A stretch of DNA of 19,504 nucleotides, taken from contig JAEXDU010000147.1 of assembly GCA_023401495.1 (NCBI GenBank), forward strand, positions 1-19,504, written 5' to 3'. The DNA comes from Bacillota bacterium. GTDB taxonomy: Bacteria > Bacillota > Clostridia > Oscillospirales > Acutalibacteraceae. The translations under genes were made by a program, and so were the position numbers. The notes below the pieces were generated by a model, which saw nothing but the letters and a program-made list of their open reading frames with translations, made no database searches and was not told the DNA's origin. Below are positions 14,427 to 19,504 of the stretch, in pieces (positions within the stretch are counted from its first letter, which is position 1; each line of letters begins with the position of its first letter).

Positions 14427-15410
14427 TCAGCCGCCGTTCGCCTCGCGGATGGCCTCGAGGTTTTTCTCCATGATCGAGAAATAGTCCAGCCCCTTGGCCT
14501 TGTTTTCATCGCTGAGCCCCTCCACGGGGTCCAGCACGGCGGTTTTGGCGCCGGTCGCTTTCGCGATGGTTTCTGCCACCTTCGGGTTCACCAGCTCTTC
14601 AAAGAAAATGGTGGTGATCTTGTGTTCCTTGGCGAACTGGATGATCTCCGCCATTCTGGCGGCATCAGGCTCGGAATCGGCGGAAAGTCCCTCGATCGCA
14701 ACCTGATTCAGGCCGTATTCCTTGCAAAGGTAGCCGAAGGCCTGGTGCGCAACGATCAAATCCTTGCTTTTCAGCTCGCCCGTCATTTTGCGAAACTGAC
14801 TGTCCAGCTCATCAGCTTGTGCCGCATACTTGCTGTAGTTCGCTTCGTAAGTTTCTTTGTTGGCGGGGTCGGCCTGCGCGAACGCATTTTTGATGTTCTC
14901 CATCTCTTTCTTTGCGTTCAGCGGGCTGAGCCACACGTGCGGGTCGGTGGAGGATTCCCCCTCTTCGGCGCTTTCGTCGGCGTGGCTGTCCTCGTCCTCA
15001 TGCTCGCTTGTTCCCTCAAGCAGAGAAATACCGGAAGAAGCCTCTACCGTGACAAGCTTGTCATTCTGCAGGGAGTCCAGAACGCTGTCCGCCCAGTGCT
15101 CCATTCCCGCGCCATTATAAATAAAAACATTTGCGTTTTCCAGTCCGACAATGTCGTTTGGCTGGGGTTCCCAGTCGTGCGGCTCCGTCCCCGGGGGGAC
15201 AAGATTTGTCACTGTCACTTTATCTCCGCCGATTTTTTCGGCGAAATCCTGCATGGTGTAAAAGCTGGTGTAGACCGAAAGCTTTTGGCCTTCCCCCGCA
15301 CCGGGTGCGCTTTCACCCGCAGAGCTTACAGAGCCCGTACCGCTGGCACAACCAGCCAGCAGCGCGGCGCAAAGCGCTGCGCTTACGAACCCCAGCATCC
15401 TTTTTTTCAT
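14427..15410 (-). CDS. znuA: Zinc ABC transporter substrate-binding lipoprotein (ZnuA type)
   Basis: This 327-residue cluster A-I binding protein has a lipoprotein signal peptide: MKKRM, a hydrophobic core, and lipobox LLAGC with the acylated cysteine at 21. Likely metal ligands are H78 (EPHDW), H158 (DPHVW), H222 (AHQAFGY) and an acidic residue in LDPVEG (293-298). An acidic, His-poor loop (about residues 136-155) precedes the second histidine, at the place where zinc-specific members carry a flexible loop, which favours zinc over manganese. The ATG at 15410 has GCAGGAGGT five bases upstream. It is the first gene of the operon, behind a consensus promoter and a palindromic operator. Confidence 0.95.
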   Translation of the reverse strand: MKKRMLGFVSAALCAALLAGCASGTGSVSSAGESAPGAGEGQKLSVYTSFYTMQDFAEKIGGDKVTVTNLVPPGTEPHDWEPQPNDIVGLENANVFIYNGAGMEHWADSVLDSLQNDKLVTVEASSGISLLEGTSEHEDEDSHADESAEEGESSTDPHVWLSPLNAKKEMENIKNAFAQADPANKETYEANYSKYAAQADELDSQFRKMTGELKSKDLIVAHQAFGYLCKEYGLNQVAIEGLSADSEPDAARMAEIIQFAKEHKITTIFFEELVNPKVAETIAKATGAKTAVLDPVEGLSDENKAKGLDYFSIMEKNLEAIREANGG

Positions 15411-15435
15411 GAAGTACCTCCTGCTGAAATCAATC

Positions 15436-15454
15436 GCAAATGAAATTCACTTGC
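15436..15454 (-). promoter_or_regulatory. Probable Zur-type operator of the zinc operon
   Basis: The 19-bp dyad GCAAATGAAATTCACTTGC matches its own complement at eight of nine positions about a central base. It begins 15 bases downstream of the -10 box, near the transcription start, so a bound repressor would block transcription. Architecture and size suit a Fur-family regulator, and the regulated genes point to Zur. The sequence differs from the classical Bacillus Zur box, so the assignment rests on position and context. Confidence 0.7.
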
Positions 15455-15469
15455 ATTTAGAATACGGCT

Positions 15470-15499
15470 ATTATACCCCTCTCATCAGCAGGATGTCAA
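15470..15499 (-). promoter_or_regulatory. Promoter of the znuACB-cobW zinc operon
   Basis: On the minus strand a perfect TTGACA (15499-15494), an 18-base spacer and a perfect TATAAT (15475-15470) form a consensus sigma-A promoter. It lies about 60 bases before znuA. Such a strong promoter fits a gene set held off by a repressor when zinc is adequate. Confidence 0.85.
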
Positions 15500-15545
15500 G
15501 AAAAAAAGCGGAAAAAAACATGAGAAAATACGGTGCGGATCGGCT

Positions 15546-16523
15546 TTACCGCTCGCAGGGGTAGCAAATTCCCCAGTCGGCCCGGATGGAATCCATCAGG
15601 CGCAGAATGCGAAGCGTTTCCGCGTGGGACATTTCAGGGCACTCTGTCTGCCCGTGCTCGATGGCATTCAGGCACGAGCGCACTTCATATTCCATACCGC
15701 TGATTTGCTCAGGGCGGCAATAAACGGCGACAGAACAGCGCTTTTCGTCAAACACCTCGATCTGCTCGGGGTTGTTCAGGTTGTCGATGGTCAGAAAGCC
15801 CTTGCTGCCGTATACATACGCTCTGCGGTCGCTGACGGCCAGCATGGTGCCGCTGAGTACCGCGAGCTTCTGCCCGGGATGAATCAGGGACAGGCAGTTT
15901 TGAATGTCGATCCCGTCGGCAGAACGGATGACGCTGCTTGAGACGCTTTCCACCTGGGTACCGAATACCAGCGCGTCCATCGTGAGCAGGTATACGCCGA
16001 TGTCGAGCAGCGCGCCGCCGCCAAGGGCAGGGTCTTTCAGGCGGGGCAGAGGAGCCAGCGCGCTCATGCTGGCCTGCAGCAAAAACGGTTCGCCGATGGC
16101 GCCGTCCCGAAGCAATTCGCAAAGCTGTAGGGAAAGCGGCATGTACCGCGTCCAGAGCGCCTCGGTGACAAGGAGCTTCTTCTCAGCCGCCTTGGCAAAC
16201 ACCTCCGCAGCTTCAGCCTCATTGATGGTGAAGGGTTTTTCGCACAGCACATGCTTCCCGTGATCCAGACAAAGCAGAGCGTGTTCCCGGTGGCAATTGT
16301 TCGGGGTGGCAATGTAAATCAGGTCGATGTCCGGGTCTTGGGCCAGAGCAAGATAAGAGCCGTAGGCTTTCGGCGCGCCGTGCCGCTGTGCAAACGCGCG
16401 GGCCCGTTCCTCGTCCCGCGCCGCCGCCGCAAGCAGGCGGACCTCCGGCATGCGGCTCAGGGTCAGGGCCATTTTTTCAGCGATGCCGCCGGTGCCTAGA
16501 ATTCCAATGTTCCATTGGCGCAT
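15546..16523 (-). CDS. Gfo/Idh/MocA family NAD(P)-dependent oxidoreductase
   Basis: This 325-residue protein has an N-terminal Rossmann domain beginning MRQWNIGILGTGGIA, with the GTGGIA nucleotide loop at residues 10-15. The family's YIATPNNCHREHA (70-82) and the catalytic-region CEKPF (94-98) follow. GGGALLDIGVY in the C-terminal sheet domain resembles the dihydrodiol-dehydrogenase-like branch. The substrate, probably a sugar or cyclitol derivative, cannot be assigned. The ATG at 16523 is chosen because AAAGGA lies upstream at the right distance and the protein then starts at the fold. The open frame continues to 16688, but that extension runs through a repeat unit and a hairpin leader and should not be annotated as protein. 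It appears monocistronic. Confidence 0.92.
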   Translation of the reverse strand: MRQWNIGILGTGGIAEKMALTLSRMPEVRLLAAAARDEERARAFAQRHGAPKAYGSYLALAQDPDIDLIYIATPNNCHREHALLCLDHGKHVLCEKPFTINEAEAAEVFAKAAEKKLLVTEALWTRYMPLSLQLCELLRDGAIGEPFLLQASMSALAPLPRLKDPALGGGALLDIGVYLLTMDALVFGTQVESVSSSVIRSADGIDIQNCLSLIHPGQKLAVLSGTMLAVSDRRAYVYGSKGFLTIDNLNNPEQIEVFDEKRCSVAVYCRPEQISGMEYEVRSCLNAIEHGQTECPEMSHAETLRILRLMDSIRADWGICYPCER

Positions 16524-16579
16524 AGTTAAGTTCCTTTCCGCGCGAGGCTGTTGTAAGCCGCTTAACAAGAAACGGTGTT

Positions 16580-16609
16580 GCATTTTCCCGGTCTTAACCG
16601 GGAAAATGC
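16580..16609 (-). other. Perfect 13-bp hairpin in the leader of the Gfo/Idh gene
   Basis: GCATTTTCCCGGT pairs completely with ACCGGGAAAATGC around a 4-nt loop. It lies between the promoter box at 16633-16641 and the ATG at 16523. Neither strand has a U tract directly after it, so it is not a simple terminator. It may be an mRNA-stabilising hairpin or an operator. Confidence 0.6.
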
Positions 16610-16632
16610 TGTTTTGAAAAAATCGTATTTCC

Positions 16633-16641
16633 ATTATATCA
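16633..16641 (-). promoter_or_regulatory. Extended -10 promoter of the Gfo/Idh gene
   Basis: The minus strand reads TGATATAAT, with a weak TTTTCG at the -35 distance. It closes tandem array B, just as the tauE promoter closes array A. Confidence 0.6.
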
Positions 16642-16873
16642 TAAAAACATGCTGACGAAAATTCCGCCCGATTTTTTGGAACCGCCAAGCCGATGATTTC
16701 ACTCTCTCTCAGCCGCCCGAAGCTTCCGGATTGCGACGTGAGGTTTTATATCATAAATGATCCGACGAGTTTATGAAAATTCCCGCCGGATTTCGGGATC
16801 ACTCAGACGGATGATCCCAGACTCTTTCAGATGCCCAAATCTTTGCTTTCGCTTCTGCCGTGAGGTTATTATA
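16633..16873 (-). repeat. Tandem array B of the dispersed promoter-like repeat (two units)
   Basis: On the minus strand, unit 3 (16873-16751) opens TATAATAACCTCACGGCAG, runs through GGGCATCTGAAAGAG, GGATCATCCG and GGCGGGAATTTTC, and ends TTTATGA. Unit 4 (16750-16639) opens TATAAAACCTCACGTCGCA, carries GAAGCTTCGGGCGGCTGAGA, AATCATCGGCT and GGGCGGAATTTTC, and ends TTTTTATGA before the final TATAAT. The + strand core GTGAGGTTNTTATA starts at 16738 and 16860. The units match array A, 14 kb away, best in the first 60 bases. Confidence 0.82.
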
Positions 16874-17062
16874 TAGGGATAAAAGACGCTTTGCAAGAAT
16901 CGGATTTTCCCTCCCGGGGATTTCCATCCATTTTCCTTTAGAGAATCACAGTGCGGGTGAAAAGGGAGAAGCAGACCTTGAGATCCGAACGATCGGTTTG
17001 TGATGATTGGATAAAAGAACATTAAAAAAACACATGTCCGATTGGTATTTGCATAAAAATTC

Positions 17063-17091
17063 TAGACAGAAACGAATTTCTCTACTATAAT
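17063..17091 (+). promoter_or_regulatory. Distal promoter (P1) upstream of the P-type ATPase
   Basis: TAGACA (17063-17068), exactly 17 bases, then a perfect TATAAT (17086-17091). Transcription would start near 17098, about 500 bases before the ATPase start. The preceding stretch 16874-17062 shows nothing else I can name. Confidence 0.65.
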
Positions 17092-17097
17092 AGTAAC

Positions 17098-17210
17098 ATT
17101 AGAACGTCTTTTTTTAAACAAAGTGTTGCTAATAAATCTCTTTTTTGTGTCGGTTTACCTCGGAAAAGCACCGGAAAAGCCCCTCTTTTCGATCTGCGGT
17201 GCGTCTTTTT
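17098..17210 (+). ncRNA. Candidate short leader RNA or attenuated transcript from P1
   Basis: A good promoter (17063-17091) and a terminator (17168-17210) enclose about 113 nt with no plausible coding sequence. This could be a small RNA, or the attenuated form of the ATPase mRNA. It resembles no riboswitch I recognise; in particular I cannot find the yybP-ykoY (Mn2+) consensus that precedes some cation ATPases. The call is inference from flanking signals only. Confidence 0.35.
17168..17210 (+). terminator. Terminator-like hairpin 1 in the ATPase leader
   Basis: GCACCG (17168-17173) pairs with CGGTGC (17197-17202). Inside, GAAAAG pairs with CTTTTC, leaving a one-sided 6-nt bulge. GTCTTTTT follows. 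Confidence 0.7.
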
Positions 17211-17262
17211 ATGGTTCAAAGACGGTGAAAGATTCAAAAATGCGGGACGCGAGAGAAAAAAA

Positions 17263-17288
17263 TTCAAAAATGGAACGAAATTTTTGAA
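17263..17288 (+). other. Perfect 9-bp AT-rich hairpin upstream of P2
   Basis: TTCAAAAAT (17263-17271) pairs with ATTTTTGAA (17280-17288) around an 8-nt loop. The left arm is also part of a direct repeat, ATTCAAAAATG, at 17232-17242 and 17262-17272, 30 bases apart. It ends just before the P2 -35 box, so it could be a regulator site as well as an RNA hairpin. Confidence 0.4.
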
Positions 17289-17295
17289 AAAGCAC

Positions 17296-17324
17296 TGGAC
17301 AAATAATGTCTAATGAGAGATAAT
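17296..17324 (+). promoter_or_regulatory. Proximal promoter (P2) upstream of the P-type ATPase
   Basis: TGGACA (17296-17301), exactly 17 bases, then GATAAT (17319-17324). It would give a leader of about 270 nt before the ATPase ATG, again interrupted by terminator-like hairpins. Confidence 0.6.
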
Positions 17325-17353
17325 AGATTTTGTAACAGGAATTGGATTCATAT

Positions 17354-17399
17354 TGTGGGGAATGACTGTGCAATATGGGCTCCAGCCACATTTTTTTTT
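17354..17399 (+). terminator. Terminator-like hairpin 2 in the ATPase leader
   Basis: TGTGG (17354-17358) pairs with CCACA (17386-17390), with GGA/TCC inside, followed by nine T residues. A competing stem, ATATTG/CAATAT (17350-17355 and 17371-17376), overlaps the left arm, so the two folds exclude one another as in an attenuator. Confidence 0.55.
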
Positions 17400-17430
17400 C
17401 GGGATTGCTGCCTGGCGCTCCCGTCTTTTT
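17400..17430 (+). terminator. Terminator-like hairpin 3 in the ATPase leader
   Basis: CGGGA (17400-17404) pairs with TCCCG (17419-17423), with a GC/GC pair inside, followed by TCTTTTT. Confidence 0.5.
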
Positions 17431-17499
17431 GTTTGGTTTGACGCTTTTTTCGGGGGGAAGAACGCTGTTATTTTTCAAACAAAGACGGCCGCTTTTTTT
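17421..17499 (+). terminator. Terminator-like hairpin 4 in the ATPase leader
   Basis: CCGTCTTT (17421-17428) and GTTTG (17431-17435) pair with CAAAC (17476-17480) and AAAGACGG (17481-17488). This 13-bp stem has a 2-nt bulge and a loop of about 40 nt, and seven T residues follow at 17493-17499. Its left arm uses the U tract of hairpin 3. Confidence 0.45.
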
Positions 17500-17601
17500 G
17501 ACGGAAGGGTAATGCTGTCCTGCAATTACCGGGAAGGCACGAACCGGCTGACCTGATTGACTGCGGTCAAAATCAAAATTATTGGAGGTTGACATCTAGG
17601 A

Positions 17602-19504
17602 ATGAATTGGCACGCTGAAGCTCTAGAAAAAATTCAGGAAACCCTGAAAACGGACTTCAAGCTTGGTCTGACCACTGCGGAAGCGGATTCCCGTCTGCAG
17701 AAATATGGTCTAAATAAGCTGAACGAAAAGCCGCCCCGTACTTTCTTCCAGCGTTTTATGGATCAGATGAAGGATGTTATGATTATCATCCTGATGATCG
17801 CGGCGCTCATCTCTGTTGTGCTGAGTATTTACAATACGATGAACGGCCATGAGGCTGAGTGGATCGAGCCTATCGTTATCGTACTGATCGTCGTTCTCAA
17901 CGGCGTGATGGGTGTCGTTCAGGAGAGTAAGGCGGAAGCTGCTCTGGAAGCGCTGAAAAACATGACGGCCCCCAATGCTAAGGTGCTCCGTGATGGTAAG
18001 ATGCAGTCCATTCCTTCTGCTCATCTGGTTCCCGGCGACGTGATCGAACTGGAGGCAGGTGACTTTGTCCCCGCTGACTGCCGTTTGATTCGCAGCTCCA
18101 GCCTCAAGTGTGATGAAGCGGCTCTTACCGGCGAATCGGTTCCAGCAGATAAAGTGGCGACAGACGACATAAAAGAGGACGCTCCTCTGGGCGACCGCTT
18201 TAATATGGTACATTCTGGCTGCGCGGTTTCTTATGGTACGGCGAAGGCGCTTGTCATCGGCACCGGTATGGAAACCGAAATGGGCAAGATCGCCGCTCTG
18301 CTGGACGAAGAAGAAAAGGGTATGACCCCGCTGCAGCAAAAGCTGGCACAGCTTGGTAAATACCTTGGTATCCTCACTCTGGTGATCTGTGCGATCGTAT
18401 TCGTTGTCGGTCTGGTTGACGTTGTCGGCCCGCTGGACGGCGAAGATGCGGTAGCCGGAATTCTTGAAATGTTTATGACGGCTGTTTCTCTGGCCGTTGC
18501 AGCAATCCCCGAAGGTCTGCCGGCGATCGTTACCATCGTGCTCGCTCTCGGCGTGCAGCGCATGGTTGAGAAAAACGCGATTGTCCGCCAGCTGCCCGCG
18601 GTTGAGACCCTGGGCTGCACCTCGGTCATTTGCTCCGATAAAACAGGCACCCTGACCCAGAACCGTATGACTCTGGTGAAGGCGTATACCGAAAAGCAGG
18701 GCATTGTTCCGCTGGACAGCGATCTTTCTGACGAGACCCTTTCTCTGCTGCGCCTCGGTACTCTGTGCACAGACGGTATTGTGCGCATTGAGGAGGATGG
18801 CACGGAGAAACATCTGGGCGACCCGACCGAAACCGCTATCGTAGCCTGCGCCATGCGCAACGATATCCACCGCGCAGAGCTGGATTGCTCCGCACCCAGA
18901 ATCGGTGAGGTTCCGTTTGACTCCGACCGTAAGCTGATGACGACCGTCGTAAAAGCAGACGGTAAGATCATCGTCATCGTCAAGGGCGCTCCGGATATTC
19001 TGTTCGGCCGCTGCACCTCCGGCGATATTGAGGCGGCGACCCACGCCAACGAACAGATGGCACAGGAAGCGCTACGCGTTCTGGCAATCGGCAGCAAGGT
19101 GGTCGATGAAGAGCCCCGGCAGTACACTGCCGAAGAGCTGGAGAAGGACTTGTCCCTTGTCGGTCTGGTCGGTATGATCGACCCGCCCAGACAGGAAGTA
19201 AAGTCCTCCATCGCCGAGTGCTACGAGGCCGGCATCCAGACCATCATGATCACCGGCGACCATGTAGCGACGGCTTCCGCGATTGCGAAGGATCTGGGAA
19301 TCCTGCGCGAGGGCGATCAGGCCATCACCGGCGCACAGCTGCAGGCGATGAGCGACGAAGAGCTGTCCGAGAACATCAAGCATTACAAGGTCTACGCCCG
19401 CGTTACTCCGTCGGATAAGATCCGCATTGTAAAGGCGTGGCAGAATGAAGATCAGGTAGTTGCCATGACCGGTGACGGCGTGAACGATGCCCCTGCCTTG
19501 AAGG
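17602..19504 (+). CDS. Calcium-type (P2) cation-transporting P-type ATPase, 3' truncated by the window
   Basis: 634 codons are present and the frame runs off the right edge, so the last transmembrane helices are missing; full-length relatives have about 870-900 residues. Seen in order: cation_ATPase_N region (1-55), first helix pair (about 58-107), actuator TGES (176-179), PEGLP of helix 4 (303-307), phosphorylated D346 in DKTGTLT, KGAP nucleotide site (461-464), DPPR (527-530), TGD (551-553) and GDGVND (624-629). VAAIPEGLP with an acidic residue in helix 4 and KDVMIII early on fit SERCA/PMCA-like Ca2+ pumps; Mn2+ is also possible. The ATG at 17602 follows GGAGG (17584-17588) by 13 bases, a long gap, but the reading fits the family start. 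Confidence 0.94.
   Translation, partial: MNWHAEALEKIQETLKTDFKLGLTTAEADSRLQKYGLNKLNEKPPRTFFQRFMDQMKDVMIIILMIAALISVVLSIYNTMNGHEAEWIEPIVIVLIVVLNGVMGVVQESKAEAALEALKNMTAPNAKVLRDGKMQSIPSAHLVPGDVIELEAGDFVPADCRLIRSSSLKCDEAALTGESVPADKVATDDIKEDAPLGDRFNMVHSGCAVSYGTAKALVIGTGMETEMGKIAALLDEEEKGMTPLQQKLAQLGKYLGILTLVICAIVFVVGLVDVVGPLDGEDAVAGILEMFMTAVSLAVAAIPEGLPAIVTIVLALGVQRMVEKNAIVRQLPAVETLGCTSVICSDKTGTLTQNRMTLVKAYTEKQGIVPLDSDLSDETLSLLRLGTLCTDGIVRIEEDGTEKHLGDPTETAIVACAMRNDIHRAELDCSAPRIGEVPFDSDRKLMTTVVKADGKIIVIVKGAPDILFGRCTSGDIEAATHANEQMAQEALRVLAIGSKVVDEEPRQYTAEELEKDLSLVGLVGMIDPPRQEVKSSIAECYEAGIQTIMITGDHVATASAIAKDLGILREGDQAITGAQLQAMSDEELSENIKHYKVYARVTPSDKIRIVKAWQNEDQVVAMTGDGVNDAPALK

Noticed and set aside
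16524..16688. N-terminal extension of the Gfo/Idh protein to an upstream ATG
   Set aside because: The extra 55 codons come from the dispersed repeat and a perfect hairpin. The ribosome site and the natural start of the Rossmann fold are at 16523.
16771..17022. An 83-codon minus-strand frame in the intergenic region left of the ATPase leader
   Set aside because: Its C-terminal part is a translation of the dispersed repeat unit, the kind of false small protein such repeats generate. There is no ribosome site.
17353..17556. A 67-codon + strand frame in the ATPase leader
   Set aside because: It starts with TTG without a ribosome site, spans two or three terminator-like hairpins and matches no family I know.
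17325..17601. A yybP-ykoY manganese riboswitch before the P-type ATPase
   Set aside because: Cation ATPases sometimes carry one, but the GGGGAGUAG and paired-loop consensus cannot be found. The structure here is a series of terminator-like hairpins.
17710..19044. A 444-codon open frame on the minus strand opposite the P-type ATPase
   Set aside because: It is the antisense of a gene with all P-type ATPase motifs. The composition (rich in His, Arg, Gln, Asn) is that of a mirrored frame, and there is no ribosome site.

Overview
The window looks like chromosomal DNA from a mid-GC Firmicute, most likely a clostridial (Oscillospiraceae-like) anaerobe. The grounds are strong AGGAGG-type ribosome sites, use of TTG and GTG starts, consensus TTGACA/TATAAT promoters, intrinsic terminators with U tracts, and a QueT transporter behind a preQ1-I riboswitch. 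The taxonomic placement is inferred from gene style, not from a marker gene. I see no rRNA, tRNA, CRISPR, phage or insertion sequence. It reads as ordinary core and transport genes set in unusually structured intergenic DNA.

Layout. Bases 1-45 are probably the tail of a gene on the + strand, closed by a terminator. Three separately expressed minus-strand genes follow: a PhzF-like isomerase (382-1287), a TauE/SafE-type permease (1766-2545) and a long FtsA/actin-like ATPase with beta-grasp-like C-terminal repeats (3025-5313). On the + strand comes a potassium-uptake cluster: two TrkA/RCK proteins (5597-6220, 6340-7005), then queT under a preQ1-I riboswitch (7323-7859), then trkH (7888-9276). 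A bidirectional terminator at 9318-9358 separates this cluster from a six-gene minus-strand zinc operon (15410 down to 9396): znuA, znuC, znuB, a CobW/COG0523 GTPase, a fusion of a CobW-like P-loop domain to a UPF0718-type permease, and a TIGR03943/DUF1980 protein. A near-perfect 19-bp dyad lies just downstream of a consensus promoter in front of znuA and is a probable Zur-type operator. Next are a Gfo/Idh/MocA oxidoreductase (15546-16523, minus) and a Ca2+-type P-type ATPase that runs off the right edge (17602->19504, +).

How the genes fit together. Most genes move ions or small solutes: K+ entry (TrkH gated by TrkA), zinc uptake plus zinc-starvation chaperone and permease functions, an anion permease, a queuosine-precursor importer and a cation-exporting ATPase.

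The least conventional features are outside or between the usual genes. (1) A dispersed repeat of roughly 85-125 bp occurs as two tandem arrays, at 2597-2809 and 16633-16873. Each unit starts with a TATAAT-like box followed by CCTCAC, and the last box of each array serves as the apparent extended -10 promoter of the next gene. (2) The CobW-permease fusion lacks the family's CxCC metal site. (3) A leader of about 500 nt before the P-type ATPase has two good promoters and four stacked terminator-like hairpins. (4) The queT leader folds into a string of hairpins ending in the preQ1-I aptamer.
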